DNA from: JANMEX01 sp031423755
Lineage (GTDB): Bacteria > Pseudomonadota > Alphaproteobacteria > Rhizobiales > Rhizobiaceae
Direction: 5' to 3'
DNA: 9,838 nucleotides
Assembly (NCBI GenBank): GCA_031423755.1
Contig: JANPGC010000029.1
Location: forward strand, 1-9,838
Both the position numbers and the translations under genes were made by a program. Shown here in pieces: positions 1 to 5,899 of this stretch. Positions within the stretch are counted from its first letter, which is position 1, and the number at the start of each line of letters is the position of its first letter. Under the pieces are notes generated by a model. It did no database searches. It saw only the letters and a list, made by a program, of their open reading frames with translations, and had not been told where the DNA came from.

Positions 1-818
1 ACAATCTTCTGCGCAATGCCGCCGGACAGATACACCCCGCCGCGCGCCATGAAGATCAAGGCGAGATCGCCCGCCAGACGCCCAAGATAAGTTGCAAACA
101 GATCCAGCGTTTCGCTCGCTTGGCGGTTCTCGCCGCTGAAAGCCGCTGCTGTCACGTCCTGCGGTTCTGAGAGTGAAGATGATACGCCATCCGCCTTGCA
201 TATGGCGCGGTACAGGCTGACCAAGCCCCTGCCGCACAATATTTGTTCGCCGGAGACGCGTCCGTCGAGTTCCTCAATGTGCGGATAGACTTCATAGTCG
301 CGCTGCGTGCGCGGCCCCATGTCCACATGACCGCCTTCGCCCGGCACCGGATACCATGTGCCGGCAATGTTGATGAGACCGGCAACGCCGAGGCCCGTCC
401 CGGGTCCGAGCACGACACGGGACGCGCCTTCGACAAGCTTGCCGCCGCCGATCTGCTCCAGATGCTCAGGACCGAGCGACGCGACGGCCAGCGCCTGCGC
501 CTCGAAGTCATTGATGACGATGATGTCGGTGAGGCCAAGCATGTCCATCATCACGTATGGCCGCACGACCCACGGGCAGTTGGTCAACTCAATCTCGTCG
601 CCGTTGATCGGCCCGGCAATCGCCAAAATTGCGGTCTTCGGCGCTACAGGAGCGTTTGGCAGAATCTTGTCGCGGATGGCGATGTCAATGTTGGCAAAAT
701 CCGCCGTGCGCACAGTGTCGAACGGGACTTGTTCGCCATCTGGCGAAAGCACCAGTGCAAATCGTGCGTTGGTGCCGCCGATGTCGCCTACCAGAACGGG
801 GAACTCAAAACCAGCCAT
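1..818 (-). CDS. glk: Glucokinase, 5' part (3' end beyond window)
   Basis: Glucokinase phosphorylates glucose to glucose-6-phosphate with ATP in the cytoplasm. The frame runs from ATG at 818 to the window edge, giving 272 codons of a family usually 320-345 aa long. Visible motifs are the phosphate-binding DIGGTNARFA (residues 12-21), the catalytic INDFEAQA segment with Asp103, the adenosine-side GPGTGLGVA (137-145), the sugar-binding GEGGHVDM block (159-166; Glu160 and His163 match the E. coli Glk pattern) and the C-terminal GGVYLSGGIAQKI near the edge. It starts 4 nt after the mgsA stop, with a modest GAGAG ribosome site, so it is very likely co-transcribed and perhaps translationally coupled with mgsA. 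The pairing puts sugar entry next to the methylglyoxal overflow branch of glycolysis. No frameshift was seen. The assignment to the bacterial Glk family rather than the ROK family rests on the DIGGTNARFA and EGGH motifs. Confidence 0.95.
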   Translation of the reverse strand, partial: MAGFEFPVLVGDIGGTNARFALVLSPDGEQVPFDTVRTADFANIDIAIRDKILPNAPVAPKTAILAIAGPINGDEIELTNCPWVVRPYVMMDMLGLTDIIVINDFEAQALAVASLGPEHLEQIGGGKLVEGASRVVLGPGTGLGVAGLINIAGTWYPVPGEGGHVDMGPRTQRDYEVYPHIEELDGRVSGEQILCGRGLVSLYRAICKADGVSSSLSEPQDVTAAAFSGENRQASETLDLFATYLGRLAGDLALIFMARGGVYLSGGIAQKI

Positions 819-822
819 GCTC

Positions 823-1218
823 TCAATCACCCCGGTTGGCGCTGCTCTCAGGCAGCTGGATTGTCTCGACAAGAATTTCGGCAGTCGCCCGGTTGAGCGC
901 CATGGGAATGTCATACACCAGCGCCAGCCGCATTAAAGCCTTGACGTCCACATCATGCGGCATTGGCGTCAGCGGATCGGCAAAGAAAATGAGCATGTCG
1001 ACATTTTTTTCCGCAATCAGCGCGCCAATCTGCTGGTCGCCGCCAAGCGGGCCACTTTTCACCCGCCGGATAGAGAGTTCCGGACACGCAGCCAGCACCA
1101 GACCGCCGGTCGTGCCCGTTGCCACAATGTCGTGCGCAGCCAATGACGCCCGGTGCGCCATGGCGAAGGCCACCATGTCGTCCTTCTTCTGGTCATGCGC
1201 GATCAATGCGATATTCAA
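823..1218 (-). CDS. mgsA: Methylglyoxal synthase
   Basis: Converts dihydroxyacetone phosphate to methylglyoxal and phosphate, a bypass of lower glycolysis used when phosphate is short or sugar phosphates build up. The protein is 131 aa and aligns end to end with E. coli MgsA apart from a missing N-terminal extension and a shorter tail. Key residues are present: His8 and Asp9 (IALIAHDQ), the phosphate loop ATGTTGGL (33-40), SGPLGGDQQ with catalytic Asp61 (Asp71 in E. coli), FFADPL with Asp81, and PHDVDVKAL with His88 and Asp91 (His98 and Asp101 in E. coli). The start is TTG at 1218. It is chosen because homology begins there, GGGAGGGG at 1229-1222 sits at good spacing, and no ATG lies nearby in frame. 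It ends 4 nt before glk. A palindrome directly upstream (1232-1251) suggests regulation. Confidence 0.96.
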   Translation of the reverse strand: MNIALIAHDQKKDDMVAFAMAHRASLAAHDIVATGTTGGLVLAACPELSIRRVKSGPLGGDQQIGALIAEKNVDMLIFFADPLTPMPHDVDVKALMRLALVYDIPMALNRATAEILVETIQLPESSANRGD

Positions 1219-1221
1219 GGA

Positions 1222-1229
1222 CCCCTCCC
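1222..1229 (-). promoter_or_regulatory. Shine-Dalgarno fixing the TTG start of mgsA
   Basis: The minus strand reads GGGAGGGG followed by TCC and then TTG at 1218. GGAG lies 6 nt before the start codon, ideal spacing for anti-SD pairing. The strong site may compensate for the weak TTG codon. It begins only two bases after the palindrome at 1232-1251, so a hairpin there would sit directly against the ribosome site. Confidence 0.7.
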
Positions 1230-1231
1230 GC

Positions 1232-1251
1232 GCGGTTTGAATTGAAACCGC
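1232..1251. promoter_or_regulatory. 20-bp near-palindrome in the mgsA leader (candidate operator or RNA hairpin)
   Basis: GCGGTTT and AAACCGC form perfect 7-bp arms around the 6-nt spacer GAATTG, whose AATT core is itself symmetric. Only one base pair (1239/1244) breaks the dyad. As DNA it could be a repressor operator. The overlapping plus-strand TTGAAACCGCTTTAAA also has the A/T-rich half-sites and central CG typical of LacI-family operators, which often control sugar genes. As RNA the same bases would fold into a 7-bp stem immediately 5' of the mgsA Shine-Dalgarno. No regulator gene lies nearby, and no convincing -35/-10 pair could be assigned in 1252-1314. Confidence 0.4.
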
Positions 1252-1314
1252 TTTAAATCCTGTAACAAACGAAATTGGGCTTGGAAAGTACGGGATCGTT
1301 TCAGTTTGGATTTT

Positions 1315-1333
1315 GGACGATCAATGATCGTCC
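1315..1333. repeat. Perfect 19-bp palindrome over the stop codon of the TIR-like gene
   Basis: GGACGATCA and TGATCGTCC are perfect 9-bp reverse complements around a single central A. The stop codon (1323-1321 on the minus strand) is inside it. As RNA it gives a hairpin of about 7 bp, but neither strand has a following U-tract (the minus strand continues AAAATCC), so it is not a classical intrinsic terminator. It lies at the mgsA-side edge of the AT-rich insert and could be a processing or stability hairpin, a protein site or a boundary relic. Confidence 0.55.
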
Positions 1334-1953
1334 CATACGGTTTGGAGTAGCCACTCTACTACGATACGCTCGAAATCCACGTAAGGAACATCGTTGGGAC
1401 TAAAGCCGAAATCCATGACAATCTGTGGAAGCTCATCGGATAACCGCTGAAACAAAACAGTCAATCGATCTGCACTGGGCAATACCCGCCGTGAAACATT
1501 GGCGAGCCAGTCCCGTGTTTCACGTATTGCCCGATTGCACTCACTTCCATGCGCGTGAATATCCATGCCGGCCAAATCGGACATAAAGCGCTGATACCTG
1601 TATTGCTCAACATCCAACACAAGCGCGCGTTTGGCTTTTTGTGCAGGACCACCAAATCGCTTCGCCCCCAGGAATATCCCAAGTTCCAGCGGCATATTGA
1701 ACCTTGGCAAGTGATTGACCTGATCCAGTTGAGTTCTGGAAATATCGTGAATTCCGAACCGGCATTCATGGATAATATTGTAGAGTTTTTCAATCCGGGT
1801 CTGCGTACCGTCATCAAGTTCCCGTGCAGAGCGGGGGACAAATCCACAGGCGTAGATAACAAAAATCAATGCATTAAAGATTGGTTGATAGTCTGAATCA
1901 AATGGGCAATTTATAAAAACATCGTTTTTCGATGTTGTTTCATCAGAGGCCAA
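1321..1953 (-). CDS. TIR-/nucleoside-deoxyribosyltransferase-like protein, candidate defence effector
   Basis: A cytoplasmic protein of 210 aa with no signal peptide or membrane segment. I recognise it as a widespread conserved family without an established function. The first 150 residues read like a flavodoxin-type alpha/beta fold: strand DVFINCPFD (11-19), a helix to about 36, CRFGIHDIS (64-72), then LPRFNMPLELGIFLGAKRFG (82-101) and the strand RALVLD (109-114). The PRFNMPLELG block with Glu90 resembles the P-R-x-N-x-x-x-E-L-G signature of TIR-like NAD hydrolases and nucleoside deoxyribosyltransferases, where the Glu is catalytic. That link is my inference from the motif. Residues 150-210 are helical and unassigned. 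The start is TTG at 1953, with AGGA (1966-1963) nine bases upstream and only one base after the preceding small gene's stop, so the two are probably translationally coupled. Base composition is visibly AT-richer than the flanks (1861-1920 has 16 G+C in 60), suggesting transfer. Confidence 0.75.
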   Translation of the reverse strand: MASDETTSKNDVFINCPFDSDYQPIFNALIFVIYACGFVPRSARELDDGTQTRIEKLYNIIHECRFGIHDISRTQLDQVNHLPRFNMPLELGIFLGAKRFGGPAQKAKRALVLDVEQYRYQRFMSDLAGMDIHAHGSECNRAIRETRDWLANVSRRVLPSADRLTVLFQRLSDELPQIVMDFGFSPNDVPYVDFERIVVEWLLQTVWDDH

Positions 1954-1954
1954 C

Positions 1955-2128
1955 CTACTTTTTCCTGTTGTCTTTGACTTTGCTGACAGCTATTTTTGCG
2001 TCACGTAATGTAACGGACCCAACTTTGGACACTGGCCTCATGACAAACTGCCCGGTCGCGGAGCTTCGACCAAGCACGGCCTTTGAACGTTCATCGGTTT
2101 TGTGTGCAATGTGCGTGTTGCTTGACAT
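1955..2128 (-). CDS. Small basic protein upstream of the TIR-like gene (function unknown)
   Basis: A 57-aa, strongly basic protein (13 Lys/Arg against 4 Asp/Glu) with no membrane segment. It has a polar, probably disordered N-terminus, the central motif VLGRSSATGQFVMRP (residues 18-32) and a C-terminal basic helix rich in Lys (about 40-57). The GRS-ATG-(Q/R)-(F/Y)-V motif is familiar from short conserved proteins in proteobacteria whose role is unknown to me. It stops with TAG at 1955, one base before the TTG of the TIR-like gene, so they form a tight pair. It could be an antitoxin, an accessory factor or a nucleic-acid-binding regulator; none of these is shown. The ATG at 2128 is chosen because the longer in-frame start at 2230 would run 53 nt into the mepA coding end. 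The Shine-Dalgarno is weak, which leaves the exact start uncertain. Confidence 0.65.
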   Translation of the reverse strand: MSSNTHIAHKTDERSKAVLGRSSATGQFVMRPVSKVGSVTLRDAKIAVSKVKDNRKK

Positions 2129-2144
2129 GGTCTGACCGTAATCG

Positions 2145-2176
2145 TGCAAAAATTGAATTGCAAGTTTGTTTTTGCA
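2145..2176. promoter_or_regulatory. Imperfect 32-bp palindrome with three TGCAA boxes at 14-bp spacing
   Basis: The outer arms TGCAAAAA (2145-2152) and TTTTTGCA (2169-2176) are perfect 8-bp inverted repeats. The exact centre is the palindrome TTGCAA (2158-2163). TGCAA therefore recurs at 2145, 2159 and 2173, precisely 14 bp apart, with further copies at 2105 and 2182. The element fills most of the 49 bp between the mepA stop and the small-gene start, where a promoter or operator for the two-gene cassette would be expected. On the minus strand TTGCAA (2163-2158) could serve as part of a -35, but no good -10 partner was found. An RNA hairpin is possible but AT-rich and weak, so a protein-binding site is the better guess. 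Confidence 0.5.
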
Positions 2177-2177
2177 A

Positions 2178-3104
2178 CTACTGCAACCCAAGCGTGACTT
2201 CGGCCGCCGAAGCTGGAGCTGCCGCATCAAGCACCTGCGCGCAAACCGGCGGCAGATCCTTGAGCATCACCGGCCTTTTCTTGACCGGCGGCTTGTCGGT
2301 CTTTTTGGGCTTGCGCCACGGCTCGTCGGTAAACCACCAGGCCAACGCCTCGCCGCAGCCATCGCCTTTGGCAACCGGCTCCTGTCCCCGGCAGCCGACA
2401 GCGCCTGCCGGGCATTTGATGCGCATGTGGAAATGATAGTTGTGACCCCAATAGGGGCGGACTTTCGACAGCCATGCCCGGTCGCCCTTGACCGTGTCGC
2501 AAAGCTTTTTCTTGATGCCGGGGTGCACGAGAATGCGCTCGACCTGTGGATAGCTGGCCGCGGTCTTGATGATGGCCATTTGGCCGGGCGTCCAGATATC
2601 GGGATCGACATAGAGCGAGTCACCCTTGAGCATCGATGTCGCCGACAGTTTTTCACGCTCGTCGCGCGTCAGCTTCCGGTTCGGCATCGGCGTCAACCAG
2701 ATATCGGCATCAAGGCCGATCTGGTGCGAGGCGTGGCCGGTCAGCATCGGCCCGCCGCGCGGCTGCGAAATATCGCCCACCAAGAGCCCGTTCCAGCCCA
2801 CCTTCTTGCCGTCGAGCGCCAGTTGCTCAACGGTCTTGATGAGATCGGGATGGCCCCAGTTGCGGTTGCGCGACAGGCGCATCACCTGCCATGCCGGACC
2901 ATCGACAGGAATGGCAACGCCGCCCGCAAGGCAGCCTTTGGAATAAAAACCGGCGGGCTGCGCGGGCATCAGGGCAGGCAGAGCCATCGCACCAAACAGC
3001 TTCTTGGCGGGCACATCTTCGGCAATGGAAGAAGTGGCAAAGGACAGGCTGCAGAGAAGCGCTGCCGCGATGCGGATTGTCTTTTTGAAGGCGCTCGCAA
3101 TCAT
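2178..3104 (-). CDS. mepA: Penicillin-insensitive murein DD-endopeptidase
   Basis: A periplasmic zinc LAS-type peptidase that cuts the D-Ala-mesoDAP cross-links of peptidoglycan, loosening the wall for growth and division. The 308-aa product matches the MepA family. It has a signal peptide at 1-28 (Lys-Lys-x-x-x-Arg, a hydrophobic core, cleavage likely after SSIA) and the GHASHQIGLDADIW block (123-136), with zinc ligands expected at His127 and Asp134. KVRPYWGHNYHFHMR (214-228) carries His221, His224 and His226, equivalent to His206, 209 and 211 of E. coli. GDGCG follows near residue 250, and a Pro/Lys-rich tail ends the protein. The ATG at 3104 is chosen over in-frame ATGs at 3158 and 3200 because it places the signal peptide at the N-terminus. 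The gene starts 67 nt after the SDR gene in the same direction. No terminator follows, so transcripts could read into the TIR-like cassette. Confidence 0.95.
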   Translation of the reverse strand: MIASAFKKTIRIAAALLCSLSFATSSIAEDVPAKKLFGAMALPALMPAQPAGFYSKGCLAGGVAIPVDGPAWQVMRLSRNRNWGHPDLIKTVEQLALDGKKVGWNGLLVGDISQPRGGPMLTGHASHQIGLDADIWLTPMPNRKLTRDEREKLSATSMLKGDSLYVDPDIWTPGQMAIIKTAASYPQVERILVHPGIKKKLCDTVKGDRAWLSKVRPYWGHNYHFHMRIKCPAGAVGCRGQEPVAKGDGCGEALAWWFTDEPWRKPKKTDKPPVKKRPVMLKDLPPVCAQVLDAAAPASAAEVTLGLQ

Positions 3105-3171
3105 GTCGGTTCTCGCCGGGTTTCGAAATGCTGTCTTGTCAATGCTACACCTGAACATGGTTAGCGAAGCG

Positions 3172-4062
3172 TTAATATTTGCCGCCTTGCCACTCGTCAT
3201 TTTGCCACATCCGCGTCAATGCGGTGCGGTAATCCGGATAGTCAAACGCAAACCCGGTTGCCCGGATTCTTGCGTTGGAAACACGCTTCACCTCGCCATA
3301 AAACGAGCGCGCCATTGGCGACATGTTGGCGTCAACATAGGCGATTTCCGGCGGCGGGGCCATGCCCATCAGACCGGCGGCAAATGTCACGACATCCTGC
3401 GGCGGGGCTGGCTCATTGTCGGTCACATTGAACAGCCCGCCGGTTTGGCTCGCACCCAGATGCAGTGTGGCGCGGGCGATGTCTTTAACATGGATGCGGT
3501 TGAACACCTGGCCCGGCTTGATGATACGCTTGGCCGAACCGTCGGCAAGATTGCAGAATGTGTTGCGGCCCGGTCCGTAAATGCCGGAAAGCCGCAGGAT
3601 TGCCAGCGGCACTTTGAGCTGGGCGGCAAACACCGCCCAAGCCTTCTCCGCATCGAGCCGGTCAAACGAGCGGCGCGACACGGGTTTGCATTGCGTGGTC
3701 TCGTCCACCCACCCACCTTCATGATCGCCATAGACGCCGACGGTGGACAGATATCCGATCCATTGCAGCTTGCCAGCATGATGTTTCAAAAGTTCTGCCT
3801 GCACCGGGACCAGCGGATCGCCGCCCTCGTCCGGACCGACGGACATCAGCACATGCGTCGCCTCGCCAAGCCGACACAGCACGGATTCGCTCAACGCTTT
3901 GCCGTCAAACACAAACGGCTCCAGCCCGGCCTTCTCAAGTCTGGCGAACTTGCTCAGACTGCGCGTTGTCCCGGCCACCTTCGTGCCATTGGCCGCCAGC
4001 AGACGCCCTGCTTCAAGCCCCGAAAAGCCCGCGCCGAAGATGAACCAGTTTGCGCCGCTCAT
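3172..4062 (-). CDS. SDR-family NAD(P)-dependent epimerase/dehydratase-like protein (YeeZ type)
   Basis: A 296-aa cytoplasmic protein with an N-terminal Rossmann fold: FGAGFSGLEAG carries the dinucleotide loop GxGxxG (Gly10, Gly12, Gly15). The extended-SDR pattern continues with YLSTVGVYGDHEGGWVDE (104-121), keeping Ser106-Thr107 and Tyr111. LRLSGIYGPGRN follows, then the late FNRIHVKDIA segment. The usual catalytic YxxxK is not obvious: the matching stretch reads RSFDRLDAEKAW, so activity may be altered or lost, as in other YeeZ-like proteins. Substrate unknown. The start ATG (4062-4060) overlaps the queG stop in an ATGA, which indicates translational coupling and co-expression with queG. 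A direct role in queuosine synthesis is not established. Complete, no frameshift. Confidence 0.85.
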   Translation of the reverse strand: MSGANWFIFGAGFSGLEAGRLLAANGTKVAGTTRSLSKFARLEKAGLEPFVFDGKALSESVLCRLGEATHVLMSVGPDEGGDPLVPVQAELLKHHAGKLQWIGYLSTVGVYGDHEGGWVDETTQCKPVSRRSFDRLDAEKAWAVFAAQLKVPLAILRLSGIYGPGRNTFCNLADGSAKRIIKPGQVFNRIHVKDIARATLHLGASQTGGLFNVTDNEPAPPQDVVTFAAGLMGMAPPPEIAYVDANMSPMARSFYGEVKRVSNARIRATGFAFDYPDYRTALTRMWQNDEWQGGKY

Positions 4063-5210
4063 GCCACCGCCCTGCCAGATATCGCTTTCAACTCGCCCTG
4101 CATCATCGGTTCATTCATATCAAGGCCATCGAGATAAGGCTTCACGCCCTCTTTGCCAACAAGCTGCCAAAGCGCCCAGACGGCCGTGGCGCGCACCAGC
4201 GCATCCGCGTCCGAGAGCAAACCCGCCACCGGTCCTATCAAAGACATGTCTGCGCTGTTCCCCGCCGCGATCAGCACATTGCGCATGAACCGGTCCCTCC
4301 CGATCCGCTTGACAGGACTGCCAACAAAATGCGCACGGAATTGCGCGTCATCAAACGCAAGAAAGTCAGCAATGTAGGGCGAGACCAGATCCGCCCGCGC
4401 CCTCAGTTTCGCCTCGCTCGCCTCAGCCGCAAACTTGTTCCACGGGCAGACGGCCAGACAATCGTCGCAGCCGTAAATGCGGTTGCCGATGGCTTTTCGG
4501 AGTTCATGCGGGATAGGTCCGTCGTGCTCGATGGTCAGGTACGAAATGCAGCGCCGCGCGTCGAGCTGGTAAGGCGCGGGAAAGGCATCGGTCGGACAAA
4601 CATCAAGACAGGCGCGGCACGAACCGCAATGGTCGCTCTCTGGCTCATCAAAGTTCAGCTCCACCTCTGTGAAAATCGAGCCGAGGAAAAACCACGAGCC
4701 ATGCTGGCGGCTGACAAGGTTGGTGTGCTTGCCCTGCCAGCCAAGCCCCGCCGCTTGTGCCAGCGGCTTTTCCATCACCGGGGCGGTGTCGACAAACACT
4801 TTCACGTCCTTGCCCGTCACCGACTTCAGCCGGTCGGCCATGGTCTTCAGCCGCCCCTTCATCACGTCGTGATAATCGCGGTTGCGTGCATAGACCGAGA
4901 TATTGGCGCGGCTCTTTCGCCGAAGGTTTTCGAGCGGGTCCGTTTCGGGTCCGTAATTCATCGCCAGCACAACAATCGAGCGGCATTCGGGCCATAATCG
5001 AGCGGGATTGGCGCGCCTTTCGAGCGTCTCTTCCATCCACTTCATACTGCCATGCCAGCCGTTGGCGACAAAGCCCTTGAGGTGCGCGCCAACGCCTTCA
5101 TCAAGCCGCGCTGGCGCAATGCCGATGGCGCAAAAGCCGAGATCGCGCGCGTCCTTCTCAAGCCTTTGGCGGATGCGTTTCAGGTCAGGTTCGCCGCCGG
5201 GCACACTCAA
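4059..5210 (-). CDS. queG: Epoxyqueuosine reductase
   Basis: Carries out the last step of queuosine synthesis, reducing epoxyqueuosine to queuosine at position 34 of GUN-anticodon tRNAs. It uses cobalamin and two [4Fe-4S] clusters in the cytoplasm. At 383 aa it is of normal family length. VDTAPVMEKPLA places the proposed catalytic Asp at 141. The ferredoxin-like cluster motifs are CGSCRACLDVCP (Cys195, 198, 201, 205) and CDDCLAVCPWNKF (Cys248, 251, 255), with Cys221 between them as a likely further ligand. The last 70 or so residues look like HEAT-type helices that hold tRNA. The first possible start is TTG at 5210, overlapping the GST stop as TTGA. A GTG at 5204 has a GGA nine bases upstream and is an equally good choice, costing only two residues. 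It is followed without a gap by the SDR gene. Confidence 0.96.
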   Translation of the reverse strand: MSVPGGEPDLKRIRQRLEKDARDLGFCAIGIAPARLDEGVGAHLKGFVANGWHGSMKWMEETLERRANPARLWPECRSIVVLAMNYGPETDPLENLRRKSRANISVYARNRDYHDVMKGRLKTMADRLKSVTGKDVKVFVDTAPVMEKPLAQAAGLGWQGKHTNLVSRQHGSWFFLGSIFTEVELNFDEPESDHCGSCRACLDVCPTDAFPAPYQLDARRCISYLTIEHDGPIPHELRKAIGNRIYGCDDCLAVCPWNKFAAEASEAKLRARADLVSPYIADFLAFDDAQFRAHFVGSPVKRIGRDRFMRNVLIAAGNSADMSLIGPVAGLLSDADALVRATAVWALWQLVGKEGVKPYLDGLDMNEPMMQGELKAISGRAVA

Positions 5211-5899
5211 AAATCCAGATCGGCATAATGCGAGGCTGGCGCCATGCCGCGCACCCGGTCGCTAAGGAGTGGGCGGAACGAAGGCCGCGACTTGACGCGT
5301 GTGTACCAGTCCTTGGCGGCATCCGCCTCTTTCCACGACACTTCGCCGATATAGTCGAGCACAGAAATTGCTGCCGCCGCTGCGACATCCGCATAGGAGA
5401 ACCGGCTCCCGGCGAGCCAATCGCGCGTACCGGCCAACCAGTTGAGATATTTCATGTGCTGGCGGATGTTGGCTCTTGCTGCACGAAGCGAGACCGAGTC
5501 CGGCGGGCCGCCGCCTTCTTCCGCGCTCATCAACAACTTGAACACCCGCTCACGGATAAGGTGGCGGGTCACCTCATTTTCCATCTTCAACAGAAACCAG
5601 TCGCACAGCCGCCGCGCTTCGGCCCGCTCGAACGGGTCTTCGGCGAGCAACCGCCGCTCGCGCTTCATCGCACCGCGCGTCTCGTCGAGATATTCGGCAA
5701 TAACCATCGGACCGGAGATGGCATGGTTGCGCTCGGCCATCAGAACGGGCAGCGTGCCTGCCGGATTGATCGCCAGAAACTCACGCCGCCGCTCCCACGG
5801 CTTTTCCTCGACCGCGTCAAACTCCACCGCATATTCTCCCAAGGCAAGCCTTGCGAAGCGGGAGGGAGTGGACATGGCATGGTGAAATAGTGTGAGCAT
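5207..5899 (-). CDS. Glutathione S-transferase family protein
   Basis: A 230-aa two-domain GST. The N-terminal thioredoxin-like domain opens MLTLFHHAMSTPSRFARLAL, with Ser10/Thr11 where the catalytic Ser or Cys of the family lies. It includes NPAGTLPVL, with the cis-Pro before Val, and GPMVIAEYLDE, the usual glutathione-binding neighbourhood. The C-terminal helical domain includes SRFSYADVAAAAAISVLDYIG, the N-capping-box region of GSTs, and a final Trp-Tyr-x-Arg-x-x-x-Arg-Pro-Ser-Phe-Arg motif. Substrate unknown. The ATG at 5899 is chosen because the fold begins there; the frame stays open to 6148, but that extension is not GST-like and runs into uppP. Its TGA overlaps the queG start, so it heads a gst > queG > SDR run. 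It is divergent from uppP. Confidence 0.9.
   Translation of the reverse strand: MLTLFHHAMSTPSRFARLALGEYAVEFDAVEEKPWERRREFLAINPAGTLPVLMAERNHAISGPMVIAEYLDETRGAMKRERRLLAEDPFERAEARRLCDWFLLKMENEVTRHLIRERVFKLLMSAEEGGGPPDSVSLRAARANIRQHMKYLNWLAGTRDWLAGSRFSYADVAAAAAISVLDYIGEVSWKEADAAKDWYTRVKSRPSFRPLLSDRVRGMAPASHYADLDF

Noticed and set aside
1549..1896. Plus-strand ORF of 115 codons opposite the TIR-like gene
   Set aside because: No recognisable motif, whereas the minus strand carries conserved family motifs throughout. An antisense antitoxin was considered but nothing supports it.
2129..2230. N-terminal extension of the small basic protein to an ATG at 2230
   Set aside because: It would overlap the mepA coding end by 53 nt and pass through the palindrome. 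The added residues look unlike the rest of the protein.
2166..3164. Long plus-strand ORF (332 codons) opposite mepA
   Set aside because: It is antisense to a clear MepA with all zinc ligands. The translation is Arg/His/Gly-rich with no recognisable domain, the usual mirror ORF of GC-rich DNA.
3004..4137. Plus-strand ORF of 377 codons opposite the SDR gene
   Set aside because: It covers the complement of a well-conserved SDR protein, has low-complexity composition, and has no ribosome site or domain.
4050..4997. Plus-strand ORF of 315 codons opposite queG
   Set aside because: It is the mirror of QueG, whose cysteine motifs fix the true strand. The similar plus-strand ORFs at 5228-5890 and 6973-7782 were dropped for the same reason.
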